Shown here one piece after another: positions 24,135 to 37,634 of a DNA stretch of 64,000 nucleotides. The notes under the pieces were generated by a model that did no database searches, had not been told where the DNA came from, and was given only the letters and a program-made list of their open reading frames with translations. How positions within the stretch are numbered: the first letter of the stretch is position 1; the number at the start of each line of letters is the position of its first letter. Both the position numbers and the translations under genes were made by a program. This DNA comes from Dromaius novaehollandiae (Eukaryota; Chordata; Aves; Casuariiformes; Dromaiidae), in assembly GCF_036370855.1 (NCBI RefSeq), contig NC_088099.1:151299517-151363516 (forward strand), given 5' to 3'.

Positions 24135-26030
24135 TCTTTCCCTAATATCCAACCTGTGTTTTCTGCATGTTAGGTTGACAACGCCTTGTTTTTTCAGCAT
24201 TCACAATCGAGAAAAAATGATTACCATCTTCTTTCTACTTTCTACTGGCATTTTACATGGTAGACAGCTTATCACATTTCCGTTTAGCCTTATCTTTTCT
24301 AAGACTAAATGAACCCAACACCTAAAAACCTTCTTCACAGGTCATAATCACTAATCTTTTTTAGCATTCGTTCTTACTTCCTCTGGATTCTTTCCAGCTT
24401 GCTATTATCTTTTCTAACATTTGCTGTGTTATCTTGTTACCTCAGCCAAGGCCTCACCAAAGCCGAAAAAACTAGTACAAGTCCTTCCACAGTAAGAGTT
24501 ATCCTTTTCAAAAATGCATCATAACTGCTTAGTTTGTTATCCAGTATAATCCCTCAAACTACTCTACTACTCTGCTGCACAACCAATTATGTCATATTTT
24601 CTTTTGTCACTTTTTTGTGCATCCTGCATCTCTATTTGTGAGAAGTACATTGGTGTACTTCCATTTGTCTTTTCTGAATTTCATCTGAGTTCAAACCATC
24701 CAATCAGGTTCAAACTACCTTTTCAGCTTGTTAAGATAACTTTGAATTTTCACTGTATTACAATCTTAATCATAAGATTGTTTGCACTCTGTTTGTCCCG
24801 GGAGATTTTACAACACCCTCTCTCTTACATGGTGTAAGGCATTAATGAAAATACTAATGGGACAAAGGCAGATCATTATGGACACGATTTCCAAGAAACT
24901 CACTATTTGGTGATAAATCACTGAAAAGTGCTGCTTGACTGTAGTTTTCAGATGTGCACCTACTACATCTAAATCATATTTACTTATTTTTCTAATGAGC
25001 GTATTGTACAAAGGTCTAGGTTTATTAAATCTACTACTCTTCTCTTTATTCATCACAGCAGTTATCTTGGCCCAAGGAAGACAACGGACAGGATAAAGTT
25101 TTGACAACTCCAAGTTAGCTGTTTTATATAACACACTTTCTGAAGTGAAGTTTTTACCTGTATTCATGTAGCTTATCATAATCTCTGTACTTTATGTAGC
25201 TCTTCATTTGAGTATCTACTATTTTCAGCAGACCTATTTTATTTTTCCTTTTCCTTTCACATTTTTATCAGTCCTGCAAATGTGACTTCCACCTTTTTAT
25301 TGTTCTCCCAGGTAAGATTTGATAAAATACAGTTCATTGTCATTTTCTTCTCATGCACCCTTTTTCAGTAACATACCCTGATTAGCAATCCTATCTTTAG
25401 ACACAGAGATGTGAAATAAAGCAACATATAGGAATGACTATCACTGAACAAGATGCTCCTTTCTTACTCAGTATCATGTCCTGCTTGATAAGATCTTTCA
25501 AAACAACCTCCTCTTTATTTTTTGCTTTTCCAGGCCTGTTAACAAAGTCACTATCACTGAAAACAAAATATTCGCATTACAGGTGTATTTTTCTGTTTTG
25601 CTTTTGCTAGACATAAAGTTAAACTCACTGAGACTGCTTTAGAAGTATTCCCTTCTTCATTATAAATAAGGATGACAGAATCTTGACCTGTTGATGATAA
25701 TAAACACTTTAGCATGCAAATTAGCACAATAACAACATTTTGACATCTGTTTTAAAGATTAATTTTTGTGCAAGACTACCAAACCTTTTGGATATTTATT
25801 GTCTGATGTGACAGGTAATGCCTGGTATGTTGAAATCTCTATTTGTAAGCAGTAGAGTTAGCACTCCACGGAATGGTATTATATTTACTTACTTGTCTTT
25901 ATCTGTCTGGAAGCTCGTCATCTACGCTCTTTTGTTTTACAGTTACGTCACTTATGAGTCACTGTTTTTCTTTCTCTTCTATCTTTATATAGCAGTAACA
26001 CAAAGACATTCTGGCACATGACTTGATTTC
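24135..26030 (-). mobile_element. Long CR1/L3-clade LINE relic (reverse strand)
   Basis: About 1.9 kb of plus-strand text follows, block by block, the antisense of a CR1/L3 RT ORF. The C-terminal end is near 24.14-24.3 kb (ccctaatatccaacctgtg, cttttctaagactaaatg). The thumb/'CVQ' region is near 24.35-24.5 kb. A block ending ctgaatttcatctgagttc is near 24.67 kb. The RT core is at 24.8-25.2 kb, and N-terminal RT/endonuclease-linker text runs to about 26.0 kb (aaatctctatttgtaag, aggaagctcatct-like). The minus-strand frame at 24808-25179 still shows RT signatures. Numerous stops and indels make it inactive. Edges are approximate. Confidence 0.8.
24808..25179 (-). pseudogene. Reverse-transcriptase fragment of the CR1/L3 relic
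   Basis: This 123-codon minus-strand frame is a surviving piece of the LINE RT. Its middle reads NKPRPLYNTLIRKISKYDLD, which corresponds to the CR1 block FDKVPHxxLIxKLxxYGLD in the fingers/palm of RT. Its end contains CPISIFINAL, matching GPxLFNIFINDL just before the catalytic FADD. The catalytic FADD itself is not in this frame, and the segment between the two blocks is shortened and shifted. It is a dead remnant, not a host gene. Confidence 0.7.
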
Positions 26031-28664
26031 TAGGTGCAGTGCAAGAAATAAACAAGAATGAATGGTTAGCTCATTTCTTTCACAGAGTTTAAAAGATGTG
26101 CATAATACATCATATGTTGTAACAAATAAACAGATTTTGGAAATATATCCAACAAGGCAACAAAAAAAAATATTTTTGCATTTTTTCAGAGAAGGGCATC
26201 AGACCTCAGGACCTCTTCCATGGACGTTATTAGATAACTTTGATATAATCAGCTTCAAGTTCAGCATTTGCTAAACTGATGTCTTATAAAATTTTGCATT
26301 TATATTAAAATAGAAAACATAATGTATTATAACAATAGCCAAGAAGGTCCCAAAATAATGAAATTACTTCTCCTTAAATTATAATTCATTCTCTAGAGTA
26401 GGTAATTTTCAATGTTTTGCTTCTAGCCCTGTAATAGAAAATTGTCTCAGGCCTCATTTTCTCCCCTATTATATGTCTAAATGAATGGATAGCTCTCTGA
26501 TTTTATCAGGAAGAATGAATTTCAGCTGTCTTCTATGGAAAATAGCTGAGTTCTTTCATTGACTGTCAGGTCTCATGCAGTCCTTTTCAGTTTACATTTC
26601 CATTCTGATCCTATAATGACTTACAAGTGGGCAGATACCATGTGCAGCCCACACATTTGATTTGCAGAATCAAAGCTTAATGAGAGATAGGTAGGAAATG
26701 CTTCTTCTGTCTCACAGAACTTGTCAGTAGTCCTCACATTCCTCACCAGGCAAATCTGAAATTGTTAGGGAGGAATACAAGGCAGAGAAGAACCAGAACA
26801 GATAAAACGACAATACAAAGGCACTCAGTAGAGTCCAAATCATAGACTGATATTAAAAGAAGAGAAAAATCCAGGCCAAAAAAAAAATAATAAAAGCTAA
26901 AAACAAAACCCACACAACACCCACTCAAAGCCAAACTTCCCACGTCCCTTAATTTTTCCAGTTTCTTATGAAAAAGACCAAATCAGTGGAGAGACACTTA
27001 GACATTTCATCCTGTTTTAAATGTTTTGAATGCAGAATTATCTATAAAGTTGTGACTGGGACTCTCATGATGATTTCATGTAATGTATTACATACATACA
27101 AATGTATCCAGAGCAAGAATAAACTACAAATGTTTTATGTTATAAATGATATCCAACAAGTTTTGTTTGCTGTAATCAGAGACAAATGTCTGAGGTGTTT
27201 TAACTCATCAGGTTTGAATTCTATGGAGCACCTTGAACTGATATGCAGTTGAATTTCCGTTTTCAGTGTTCTGCAACAGCTTGTTTTTTCATGTCAAAAT
27301 AGAGAAAGGAAAGTTTCCTTTTCCTTTCCTTTCCAAGCACTAGTTGTTCAGTTTCTCCTGCCAGAAAGAGTAATGTTTGTAACATATATAAACATGAAAG
27401 TTTACTGAGCTACTTTGATCTAATTGCCTGTTGAGGCTGAGGTACACAGCTGGCAAAGGTTATAAAGTAATGGTAATTACTGTGCAAGGCAGTAGTTTAT
27501 AAGGAATCATTCAGATTACTTTAAAGACATAGACATACCAATAGAGACAGAGCAAAAAGATTGGGATAGATTAGAGAGATAAAAACATAGAAAAAAAGCA
27601 TGAGAAAAACACAAAATAATCATAGAAAAATTTTAAAAAAATCACACAGAAGCAAAATCACAATATAGTATGTTCCTCACTTGGAAATTGTAATTGCTAT
27701 TGTTACAGCAGAATCCTGAAGCTTCAGCCAGCCTGGGCACTAATGATGGTATTCTCCTCTTCTAACACTGGCCATCTAGTCTAAGGCTAATTGTAAGCAC
27801 CTCCTTCAACCCCCTAAGCCAGTGGAGAGACACAGCAATCATCAGAGCTTGTTTCAACACCAATCTCAGGGTGAGCTGAAAGTGTTGAGCTTAGGATAGA
27901 TGCTTACATTTCAGACAGAAGAAATAAGAGAAGAAAAAACCCACTCTACTGTATTATATGAACTAAGGGACAATCTTGCTCTAAAGTTTTTTGTAATCTA
28001 AATACACAAGATAAAGAAAGAATGAAAGAGGAAGTGTTATCCTCCCTGCATGCAGATTAGCAGCTGATTCCTAATGAGAAACCTGACCTGCTGCGGCAGC
28101 TATTGTTACAGCAGGAGCTGGGTAACCTCTCCACAGAGCTACTGACATTCAAACTGCTGAGCTATTTTAAGCTTACTTCTTTGCCTTCTCAAAGCATAGC
28201 CAGGCATACATTTGAAGCTTAATGAAATAACAATACTTCGTTGTAGTATCTGTGGTATTATTAAAAAAAAAAAGTCTAAACATACTGTGTGAAAGATACT
28301 ACCAAAAACTAAACAAAGTGACTAAGCGGTTAACTCTAGAGTATTTATTTTCTTGGTTTTTAGGGTTATTCTGAAGGGGGACTCCCTCCCTCAATCTACT
28401 ATTTTAATCACCACTTTAAGAAGGGAATTACTGTATTAGATGGTTATAATTAATGCCATCACCTGCACATGAGAACAGGGTCATAATAACTCCTCAGACA
28501 TGAAAGAATATTGTTAAGATGCATATGATGCAGCTTAGGTTGGAGATTTTTGCTATGTTGCATGCAGCATGACTCCTTATTTACAGCTGCTTTCAAGGGC
28601 TACGGGAAAAACATGTAAAATAGCCCTAGAGTTCCATGTTATCAGTATTCCTGCTGGCTAATTT
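26031..28664. other. AT-rich unique DNA, no gene seen
   Basis: No gene or familiar repeat is supported. A short polypurine/polypyrimidine hairpin (aaaggaaagtttccttt and TTTCC repeats) lies at about 27306-27335. A plus-strand frame of 94 codons (26968-27252) has no recognised motif. Confidence 0.5.
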
Positions 28665-29197
28665 AAGGCTGTCCCGGTTTATGTCTATGTTTGTCAGAGT
28701 CCAGAACTCTCTGGCCAGGTTCTTTTAGATATTCCACACACAGAGAGTACAATCTCTGATATAAAAATTTACTTTGAAGATATTTGATGTTACATGGAAT
28801 TTTTGATTTAGCAGAGTGGTACAGCAATATACTGAAATCACAATACAAGTGTATACACTTACAAAAATATAGCAATTACAATATACAGTTCAATCACAAT
28901 AGCAATATGATTCCCATTACTGGTCTCTGTAATATGTTCACCATCATCATGCTAGGCATCCCCAGTCACTGGGAAGGAATACATGTGTTGAAGCCAGCTC
29001 AAGCCCATTGCTCTCTTGGAAATTCCTTTGTTAGTTGTTCAGGTTTTATACTTTGTGTTGGGCTGAGCCACACACACACTTCCCCCATGCTGGTCTAGCT
29101 ACCTTAGGGAGACTTTCACAGTCTTTTTATAAACTCAGGAAGAGTTTACACCAGTTGGTCCACTCAACAGATACAGCTGCTTATCTAACACAAAGGC
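28665..29197. mobile_element. Possible solo LTR with 5-bp target duplication
   Basis: The segment 28670-29192 (523 bp) starts TGTCCCGGTTT and ends TAACACA. It is flanked by the 5-bp direct repeat aaggc (28665-28669 and 29193-29197). TG...CA ends with a short duplication are what a solo retroviral LTR leaves, and some bird ERV LTRs begin TGTCC[CT]GGTTT. Against this, I see no polyadenylation signal in a sensible place, only a TATAAA near 29126, and no family I can match internally. Five-base matches also arise by chance. Confidence 0.25.
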
Positions 29198-30689
29198 CAC
29201 CTTCTGGTCCCCTTTGTCTTGAGGTAAAGTCATCTCTCTGTGCAACAGCTGTGGTTAATGAGTTACACCATACATTATTCCTGAGCCTCATGGGGCACCT
29301 CACCCTTTGAGCCTTCTTCCATTGTAGGGGTTTTTGGTTGGTCACAGTGTTTCACCACTATTCCTGCAGAGTAGAATACCCTAAATAGATGCAACCGATG
29401 CCATGTTAAAATGTGGTCCTCTGGCCTGAATTTAGGTACTATAAATCAGCATAGCTCAATTGATTTAAAGACTTGCATGGCATCAGATACGGTAATAAGT
29501 GAAATTACATTACCAAACCTAAAGGCCAAACCCATTACAGACCATACTGGAGCTGAGTAATTATAATAACTAAAGTATCTGATGATTTTTTTTACAGAGT
29601 CATGGAGTCTGAAGAGGGCTACCTGCAGGATGAGCAGGCAGTGATTTCTGCAACTGAGAGACAGACAGTTAAAGGATACAGCATGTTATGAGAAACATGC
29701 AGCTGTTTGATCTGTTTGACATGATGTTATCTCTTTCCTAAAGGCCTGATGTGTGACTAGAATTTCTGATGACTTTATACAATTTCAGAGCAGGGTGGTT
29801 TCAAGCATCACCCTTTAGAATGACTAGGAACCACCATTACTGCTTTTCTTGTGAATTCTTGCATTATGTATATTTTTTAGGCTGATGGAGAGGTTCATAT
29901 CACTAGAAGCATAACTAAAGCATATGAGTCTTTATATGTCTTAGAGCATAGAGTCTCAGAGCTTACTGTCAGTAAACAGGCTATTTCCTGTACTCGTCTT
30001 ACTGTCCAAACATCTCTCATGGTATCCAAGAGCTTCATACTTAACAGATCTTGATACTTGGCTGGGATATTGACATTTACATTCTCATAAGGTTTTATAA
30101 CCAACTCTCCTGACAATGAAACATATGATTAAAGAAATCTTTAGTATAAGTAACTATTAACCCTGTCCCAATATTTCTATTATTAATAAATTGTGTATTC
30201 AGTCTCAGCAAAAGTATAATACTGTCTTTAATACATAGTTCCCCAAGTTGCTCTCCCTTATTCCTTTAATCTCCTGTGCCAGCTATTAATACAATTGGTA
30301 TCAGTGCAGATTGGACTTTCCATAAGACTTTTAAAATCACTGTTTGCCCATATGAGTGGAAAGGTGTTAGGGGGTTCACAGACTGGCTATGCTCTCCAGT
30401 ATGCTAGTCAGCTTTTTGGTGAGCTAAAGACATACCTTCCACAGACAGAGTGGCACATGAAAAATGTCTGGACTAGGGGAATTTTTACGTATTTTAATTT
30501 ATTGCCAATACTGAGAATATTCTCTTCCCAAGACTCAGCTTAACCAAGGCACCTATCCTCCCCTGTCCTAGTCTCAACTACCATTATTTTTGCTCAATTC
30601 ATCCCAGTTTCCCTGGGATGCAATGGGCAGCTCGGTAGGTTGGAGTAACGTGCATATTGGTTTTTTTTCTGCTGTTCTGTACTTCTGCT
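29198..30689. other. Unclassified sequence between two LTR-like pieces
   Basis: There are no recognised protein motifs. A 73-codon minus-strand frame (29895-30116) and an 82-codon plus-strand frame (30295-30543) have ordinary soluble-protein composition but match nothing I know. Because both flanks look LTR-like, this could be internal sequence of an old ERV. I could not find gag, pol or env signatures. Confidence 0.3.
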
Positions 30690-30900
30690 CTTCCTCCATC
30701 TGTTGATGCTCCTTAGTTCCTTACCCTGGTGTGGGTCACCCACAGCCACGGCCCCTCGGGGTGTCCCTGCCCCGGTGCGGGATGCCCGCAGGCTGGATCA
30801 GCTGTGACCAGCACACAGCATTGCATGACCTCCCCCCACACAGGTCACTGTGGCAGCCCCTTGTGCCTTAAACCCTGGCATTTATGCCCAGTACCTCAGT
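30690..30900. mobile_element. GC-rich fragment resembling a bird ERV LTR
   Basis: A short GC-rich segment holds two related units 46 bases apart (ggtgtgggtcacccacagcc at 30728 and ggtgcgggatgcccgcaggc at 30774). Repeated 'gtgggtc...gccacggcccc' units of this type occur, as I recall, in avian ERVL-like LTRs. Ends and target duplications were not found. The assignment is tentative. Confidence 0.3.
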
Positions 30901-32153
30901 TTGTTCAGTTTATACTTGGAGCCCTTAAACCTTCTTTATACTGTTTTATCCTTGAAATTTCATAAACTTATTGTTGTTACATAGTCACAGAGAAACAGTA
31001 GTAAACAACAATACTGATTTGAGTAGGAAGACTTCCACTGGATTCAAGATAATTTATTTCAATTGCATTATTGTCATAGGCAGGACATTTCTCAAGAACA
31101 GAGCTTGAAAAATGTGTTTGTGGAGTGGAACATGGAACAGAAAATGGTTAAGGAATCTTCTGTAGGCATTTCACTAAAGGGCATTTCAGTATAGGGAAGT
31201 TGGGCCAAGTACCCAGACTCTGATTTCAGTGGGCAAAAGTCTTCTCTATCACTAGAGACCTACTCTCTAAAGCAGATCCAGTTTCTCCTGAAGGAAATGT
31301 TTTCATTTAAATCTTACCAATATGGCAAGCATTTTTCATGGCGAAGATATAACAAGAGGGAGACTTGAGACTCTAAAATGTTATTCAGATTAAAAATAGT
31401 GGGGTAAAAGAAAGCCCACCAAATCCTCAAAAAGCAAATTTCCAAATATTAAAAGTGTTTATAACATTTCTGTTATACCAGTGACTAATAAATATCTTAA
31501 TAAATGCACCAATCTCATTAAATTGTCTACATTTATATCAATTTTAAAAAGTTATGACTTTAATAATGATACTTTCTATTGAAAACTGAAAATTTCTTCA
31601 AAACTCAAAATAAACATAAAATGTATCCCCCTTTCTAAAACTTTCATTGTTTTCACAGGGGGTTGAAGGCTACCAAGTCATAGTGGGTAATTGTGCTCCA
31701 AAGGTTCTGAGATCCTAGAAAGAGAAATATATATTTTAAACAATTATAGACCAATGCACAAAACAAATACTAATAGCAAAAAAAGAAATACTAGTGGAAA
31801 TGCAAACATGTTTTCCTTTGGATAGCCCAGCAGATTTTGTTCAAGATATAATTCATATTAAAATATAAAGCTGCTAATTAATCAAAAGCTTTTTTTCCTT
31901 TTGTCCTAATATTAGAAAGTAATTTCTAGCATTTTGTGAATTTATTCATAGTTAAATTTATACCAATAAAATATGCCCCCAGCATGTGAGGGGAAAAAAT
32001 CAGAGAACTTGAGACACGATGACAATTTTCTCTTTTTTTTATTAAAACAGCAAAAATGAATTTTTGGAAGACTAACAAAACATTTTCTGAAATGAAAGCT
32101 GTTTGTCACAGTTGTTTAATTAATATGTATGCATGTTGTGCATGCAGCTTTGT
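30901..32153. other. AT-rich unique DNA, no gene seen
   Basis: Nothing beyond unique AT-rich sequence is supported here. Confidence 0.5.
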
Positions 32154-32591
32154 AGGCTAATAAAATTCTCTTTCTCTTGCTCTCTCCCTATCCTCCCTTC
32201 CCCCCCTTCCCAGTTTTATACTTTTCCTGCAAATATAAAGCACAAGCAAGTTTCTCCTGTTTAATGACAAGCTCCTACTCCCTTTAATGGGATCAATGCC
32301 TGGTGCACTGTGCCTGTCTTGACAGCTATATTTCAGGACTAGACTGTGTCCTCTAGGTCCCCACTGGAGCTTCTCTTTGCTGATGTCGGGAAAGATTATC
32401 TCATCTCTATACCCTCCTTCAAGGCTATGGGCTAGCACACAGAAAACGGCAGCAGGTAGGGCTTGTGCTAACAGAGAAGCACGGCGTTGTTCTGCTATTA
32501 AACATTGCAGACGGTCCTCTCAGGAGCCCCCGTGCTCTCAATGTACCGAAAGACAAAAAACTGATGAGGAAGAGCTCAGAGATGGGTAAGT
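32154..32591 (+). other. Exon-like segment (core 32214-32585)
   Basis: A branch-point-like gctaata (about 32156) precedes a long, nearly pure pyrimidine tract (32164-32210) ending in CAG at 32211-32213. A consensus donor, TGG|GTAAGT, occurs at 32583-32591. The enclosed 372 bases are a multiple of three and somewhat more GC-rich than the flanks. One plus-strand frame is open from 32384 through the donor to 32776, but no frame is open across the whole segment. This fits a noncoding-RNA exon or a terminal coding exon better than an internal coding one. No protein was recognised. Confidence 0.25.
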
Positions 32592-35500
32592 CACATGGAT
32601 CAACAGGAGGAAGCGAGGAAGAGATAAAATGGTTGCTTACTGGAAGTTTATGGAAAACACAGGCTTATAAAGATGCAATGTTATGTTTTGCAAATTCAGA
32701 GATTTCAGTGGTGTTTTTATGGAAGTATGCTGCAAATTGCACAAAAAATGGTGCTTATATGGAAAATAATTTGTGATGAGCAAGGAAGGAAATAAAGTTG
32801 TATGAGGACTGGCACACCATGAACAAAAACTTCTAAATGGAAGAATGATGGTTCACAAATCAGGTGGATAAAGAACATTTATCTGAATTTACTGTGGCAT
32901 TAAGACGTTACTCGTTTGCCAGAGTGGAAGCTATCATTTCACACATCTGAGGAGACGTGAGAGGAAGAATCAGCAAAGGAGATGAATTACTTTCAAACAG
33001 AGAAACAGGCACTACTTATTTCTGGATGACTGGCCAGCCACTCCAGTCTGGCTTTTTGCCAAAGCATAGAATTTAATTTGGGATACATATTTAGAACCAG
33101 ATAAAGGATTTTTAGTATTGCCATTTAATGGTGTTCTTAAATCTGCTGTTTTATAGCTGTGAGTAATATACGTCCTACCACTACTGTTGGTTATTTATGT
33201 TTATAACATTATTTATTATATTGATGCTTTTGTTATGATTTTTTTTTTTTAAGCAAAGCTTGGACATCAGTTGCTTATAATACACTAACATGATTCTAGG
33301 ATATGTGCACAGATTGGCATTTATGAACATTTTAAAGAACATTATGTTTTTTCTGTGATTAGTCATTTCTACTCTGTGTAATCTTTCTCCTCTCAAATCT
33401 TGTTTTTGTGACATCACCATCAGTGCAAATTTGTGGAAGTGAAATTTGGCCTTTCTGACTGCTGATGTCTTCACCAGGGCCCCTATTCTACCCTTCACTC
33501 CTAATACAGAGGGCTAATGGTTACAGAAAATTTAAGCTTTAAAAAGGCTGACTTGAAATGTTATCCCTTACAAAAATTCCAATTAAAGTGAGTATGTGAT
33601 TCATGATGGTTTTAAGGTTATTTTAGCTGTAACTGATGGTTTTGGGGAATTGTATGAAATACAGGAGAACAAAAGTTTCTAAATAACAAAATATTGACAC
33701 ATCTTTGTTTCCAACTTATATGCTTTGATTCTCTCTAGGAAGCTCCATCTCCCCAAATCATTGCCTTCAACTATTGTTCCTTGCTCAAAGGACTCTATCT
33801 CACCAGGATCCATAAGAAAATGATAAATTAAAGTTTGTAGTATCAGTTTGCTTCCTGGATAAAAGCTTGGTGAACAAAGAGTAGTGCTACCAAGTGGGTA
33901 TAAGCTAGCATTCTGGCTACGTGCATGGGTTGTCTAAGGTAAATGAAGCATTATGCTGAAATTCAATAGCACAGAGGTAGGTCAGTGACCTACCATCACA
34001 AACAAGGTATAATGGAGAAAATGGATATTTTTAAATGAAATCATTTGATTAGTGAAGCAGTAACCTGTAGAAGAATGGCATACAAGGCGGCTGTATAGGT
34101 TTTTCCAATTTGCAAGTATTCTTCATTACAAAAGCCATCTTGCTATTCAGTAATAAAAACAAAACTGTAAGAGCAAAATCTATTTTTCATTTGCATACAG
34201 CTAGTTCTTTATTTTATTTTTTGCATGGGGTATATTATTGGTACAGAGCCGGGTGCATAGGATTAAATGTGCATAACTATAAGCAAACTTCACTGTGTGG
34301 CTCATGAACATGTAAACTGACCCACGTGGTAGCCTCCTTTAAAGCCAGCATTCCCATTCGCAGTGTGGCGCAAATGCTAACACGCACAGATCTGACTCAC
34401 TCTGACCCATTTCCCAGCTCTTTGATGGGTTGATATTGATCCGAAGCTCACTGAAGTCGATGCTTCCTTCAAGGGACACGTGCTCAGCTCCTGAGCAGAC
34501 AACTGTAGCCTTCAGAGCAAGTGAGGCTGCTTGGCGCTGATGGCAGCTCACTGATTAGGGTTGCTTATTGTGTAGTTCAAGAGGAGGTTATGGTCCTAGC
34601 TGTCCTGGCGTGAAATGTATGTGAATGGGCAGCAGAAGGGGTTTGCCCTTGCTGGTGCGCGAAAGGCAGAGGATGTCCCTCTCTGTTCCTGACCCATGCT
34701 TTGCCTCCCTTTGCCCTCACAGCGGTCAAAACCGGCAGGGATAGAGCACCTCTGGTGGTGGATTTCCATCTGGCTACAATTGCGTATCACCCCTTCTATG
34801 CTCTTCTGGGCCCTGGGACAACACACTCATTCAAAAGTCTGAAGCTTGCGACATTTTAGCTGGGGTACAATACAGGCACCATAACTTCTGTGTGTCATGC
34901 TAAATGCAGTACAATTTGGGCACCCCAAAAATGTGCTTGGTTTTATCTCTTAATCCTCCTGACATATTTGGTTTTAGCTGCTGTTCAAGACAAGATGCTG
35001 CATCAGTCAGGGCTCATATGGATTGTGATGCATTTGTTCCTGAAATTCTGCATGGAATAGTATGTCCTTCGCATCCTACTCCTCCAAAAATGGAGGCCCA
35101 GCTCCATGAAACTACGCAGATGCTCCACTTGCACTGATCTTGGGGGCACTCAAGCATCTTTGCGGACCAAGCCATAAGTGATATGAAAATTTCATATCTT
35201 GCTGAAACCAGAAAACAGCTCAACACCCTAAAAACTTAATTCTAATAAACATGTCACAAAAATTACATCCTCCTCATGGCACCTAAGTGCTAAGGAGAGG
35301 AAGTTACTCTTCTGAAGACTTTCCTCCCTGAAATACCAGAAGCTTTAAACCTGGATCCTTTTCTGTGAGGTATGATCAATTAATGCAAGATGTTTTGTAC
35401 ATGCTATAAAGATTCAGTAAACAAAACAAAGAATAAGATTGTAAAATCAGAAAACATTATAAACAATGAAATCACTTAAATAAGTTAAATTAGATAACAT

Positions 35501-37608
35501 TTTTCATTACAATCTAGAATCTTTCCATTAGGTCTTTCCCTCTCATGCCTCGCAGACCTGTCCAATTTCCAGCCTGCTCAGAGTGATTTCAGACTCTTTG
35601 CTTCTTTTAAAACCTCAGTTTCAGAGATGTTCTCTGCAGGGGGCTTCATATAGAAATGGATCAGGCTTCTATCTATACAAGCAGTCATTTGAGAAACTAG
35701 ATTAACCTTTTAAAAATGTAATGGAAACAAAAAGATACAGCTAAAGCAAGGCTCTGATTATTCCCTAAGGGTTAATGGATGTCCAGAATTGGTGAAAGAA
35801 GAAAAAAAATCAAGCCCTAGTTTCCCCAGTCTTTTAAATAGGACATTTCTGTCTGTGATAAGTTGAAATTAGTAACTTATTAGAGTCTGTATCAGCATGG
35901 ATACCAATTTTCCAGTTGTACTAATGCTGCTTTTGTAATGTGACTTGAGTCTTGAATTGGCAGAAGATGCCAATTATTTTCTAGGATTTTTTTCCCCCTC
36001 TATTCCCCAAAATTGCTAAATAAAAGAGTCAAAAGTTTCTGGTGAAAAAAAAAATCTTGGTTTTAGAAGTAAACTTATTTGTTTATAGTAATGTTTATCT
36101 TATTTATTAATTATTTTAATTGAAAAGGAGTATATTGCTAAGAAAAATCTCAGTCAACTATTCTTGAGTTTCCTCTACAGTAGTTCCTGGTCCATGCTAA
36201 CTCCCAAACCTTGCCTGAGATGTTGGTTTGCAAAATCACTAGTTGACTTGAGTCAAACTATGTCAGGGATCATTCCAACAGTTTAACAGTACAAAAAGAT
36301 CAGATTCCAGTGTCTGGAAACATTCTCTGACATGATTTAATATAGGACAAAACCATATTCTACTGGGCTTTGTTAAAACCTTTTTTTTTTCCTTCCCATT
36401 TAATAAATATTATTAGGTGAAATACTTACTTTTCATGTTTCCGTTAAGTAGCAAAGTGCCACTGAATTAACAGGATTCTTGCAACATTGATTTTAATGTC
36501 ACTTTGGATAATAAGAATATTATGTGGAACAATATTGCACAATATTTTTCAGGGAGAGAATAATTGAATATGTGCTGCTGTGTTTTATGTCATAAGAATA
36601 TAATTTTCTGATAAATTATTGAAGTTGTGAAATAAAACTAATGATGTATATGATGATACTTCGCCAAATAGCAATGTTATACTATCGTATTGTGTAAATA
36701 TCTACACTGGAGCATAAAGGTAATACATGAAAAGGATGATGTCTTTTTAGGTGTAATTTAGGTGAAAATAATCTCTTTTCTGTAAATAGTTACACAGAAG
36801 CTTAAAGAAGACATTATCAGACCAAGTTCAGCCAAAAAAGTAGATTACTGTGCTGATAAGTATTTATGACACTTGTCACCAGTAAGGAGCTCTTTGTTGG
36901 TGGTGATATTGTTTTTGTGGGGCTTTTTGTTTTTTTTTTTTTGTTTTGTTTAATCCATTTAGACACATAAGAATCTTCCTGGACTAATTAACTCCAGTAG
37001 TATGCTAAGACTTGAGAGTCTGAATGTAAAACTAGAAAGGGACTAAAACATAAGAACAGAGCTGAGTAACAGCATCACTACAAGTGTGTGTGACATGAAG
37101 ACTGGAAGCCACCAGGTAGGGAGTAGAAGGCCTAGAAGGCAAAAATGATTCAGAGTTCTTGTGGGGAAACAGACTGGAGATGATGTCATACCTCTCCATT
37201 CTGTGACTTCACATGGACGCCTCACTGCAATTACTTGTCATTATGAATGACGATGCAAGACAGAACATTGGAAAATCATATATTCATTGTAGGTGTTAAG
37301 TCAGTGAAATGCTGCTGTTCACTCAGTGTAAGAACTGACACTTCAGGTCTGGACACTAGTGGTAGTATATGAAGTGGGTATATTTGGTCTAACTGGTAGT
37401 TTTTCACTTATTTTCAGTGAGAAAATGCAAAGTATGTAGCAGAGAGAGATATAGCCATGATTAATAATATTGTCTGGTATTCTCCATTTGCTTTAATTAT
37501 TACTTCCAGTCTGAAACTGGCTAATAGCTACTATGGGCGAGTACCATCCATCTTTGTTTCTGTCATCATCTCCTCCAGACATCTTTTTGTTGCACATTGT
37601 TATAGTTT

Positions 37609-37634
37609 GGAGTACCAGTATGGAGTACCAGTAT
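37609..37634. repeat. 13-bp perfect tandem duplication
   Basis: The unit ggagtaccagtat occurs twice in direct succession (37609-37621, 37622-37634). Confidence 0.95.
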
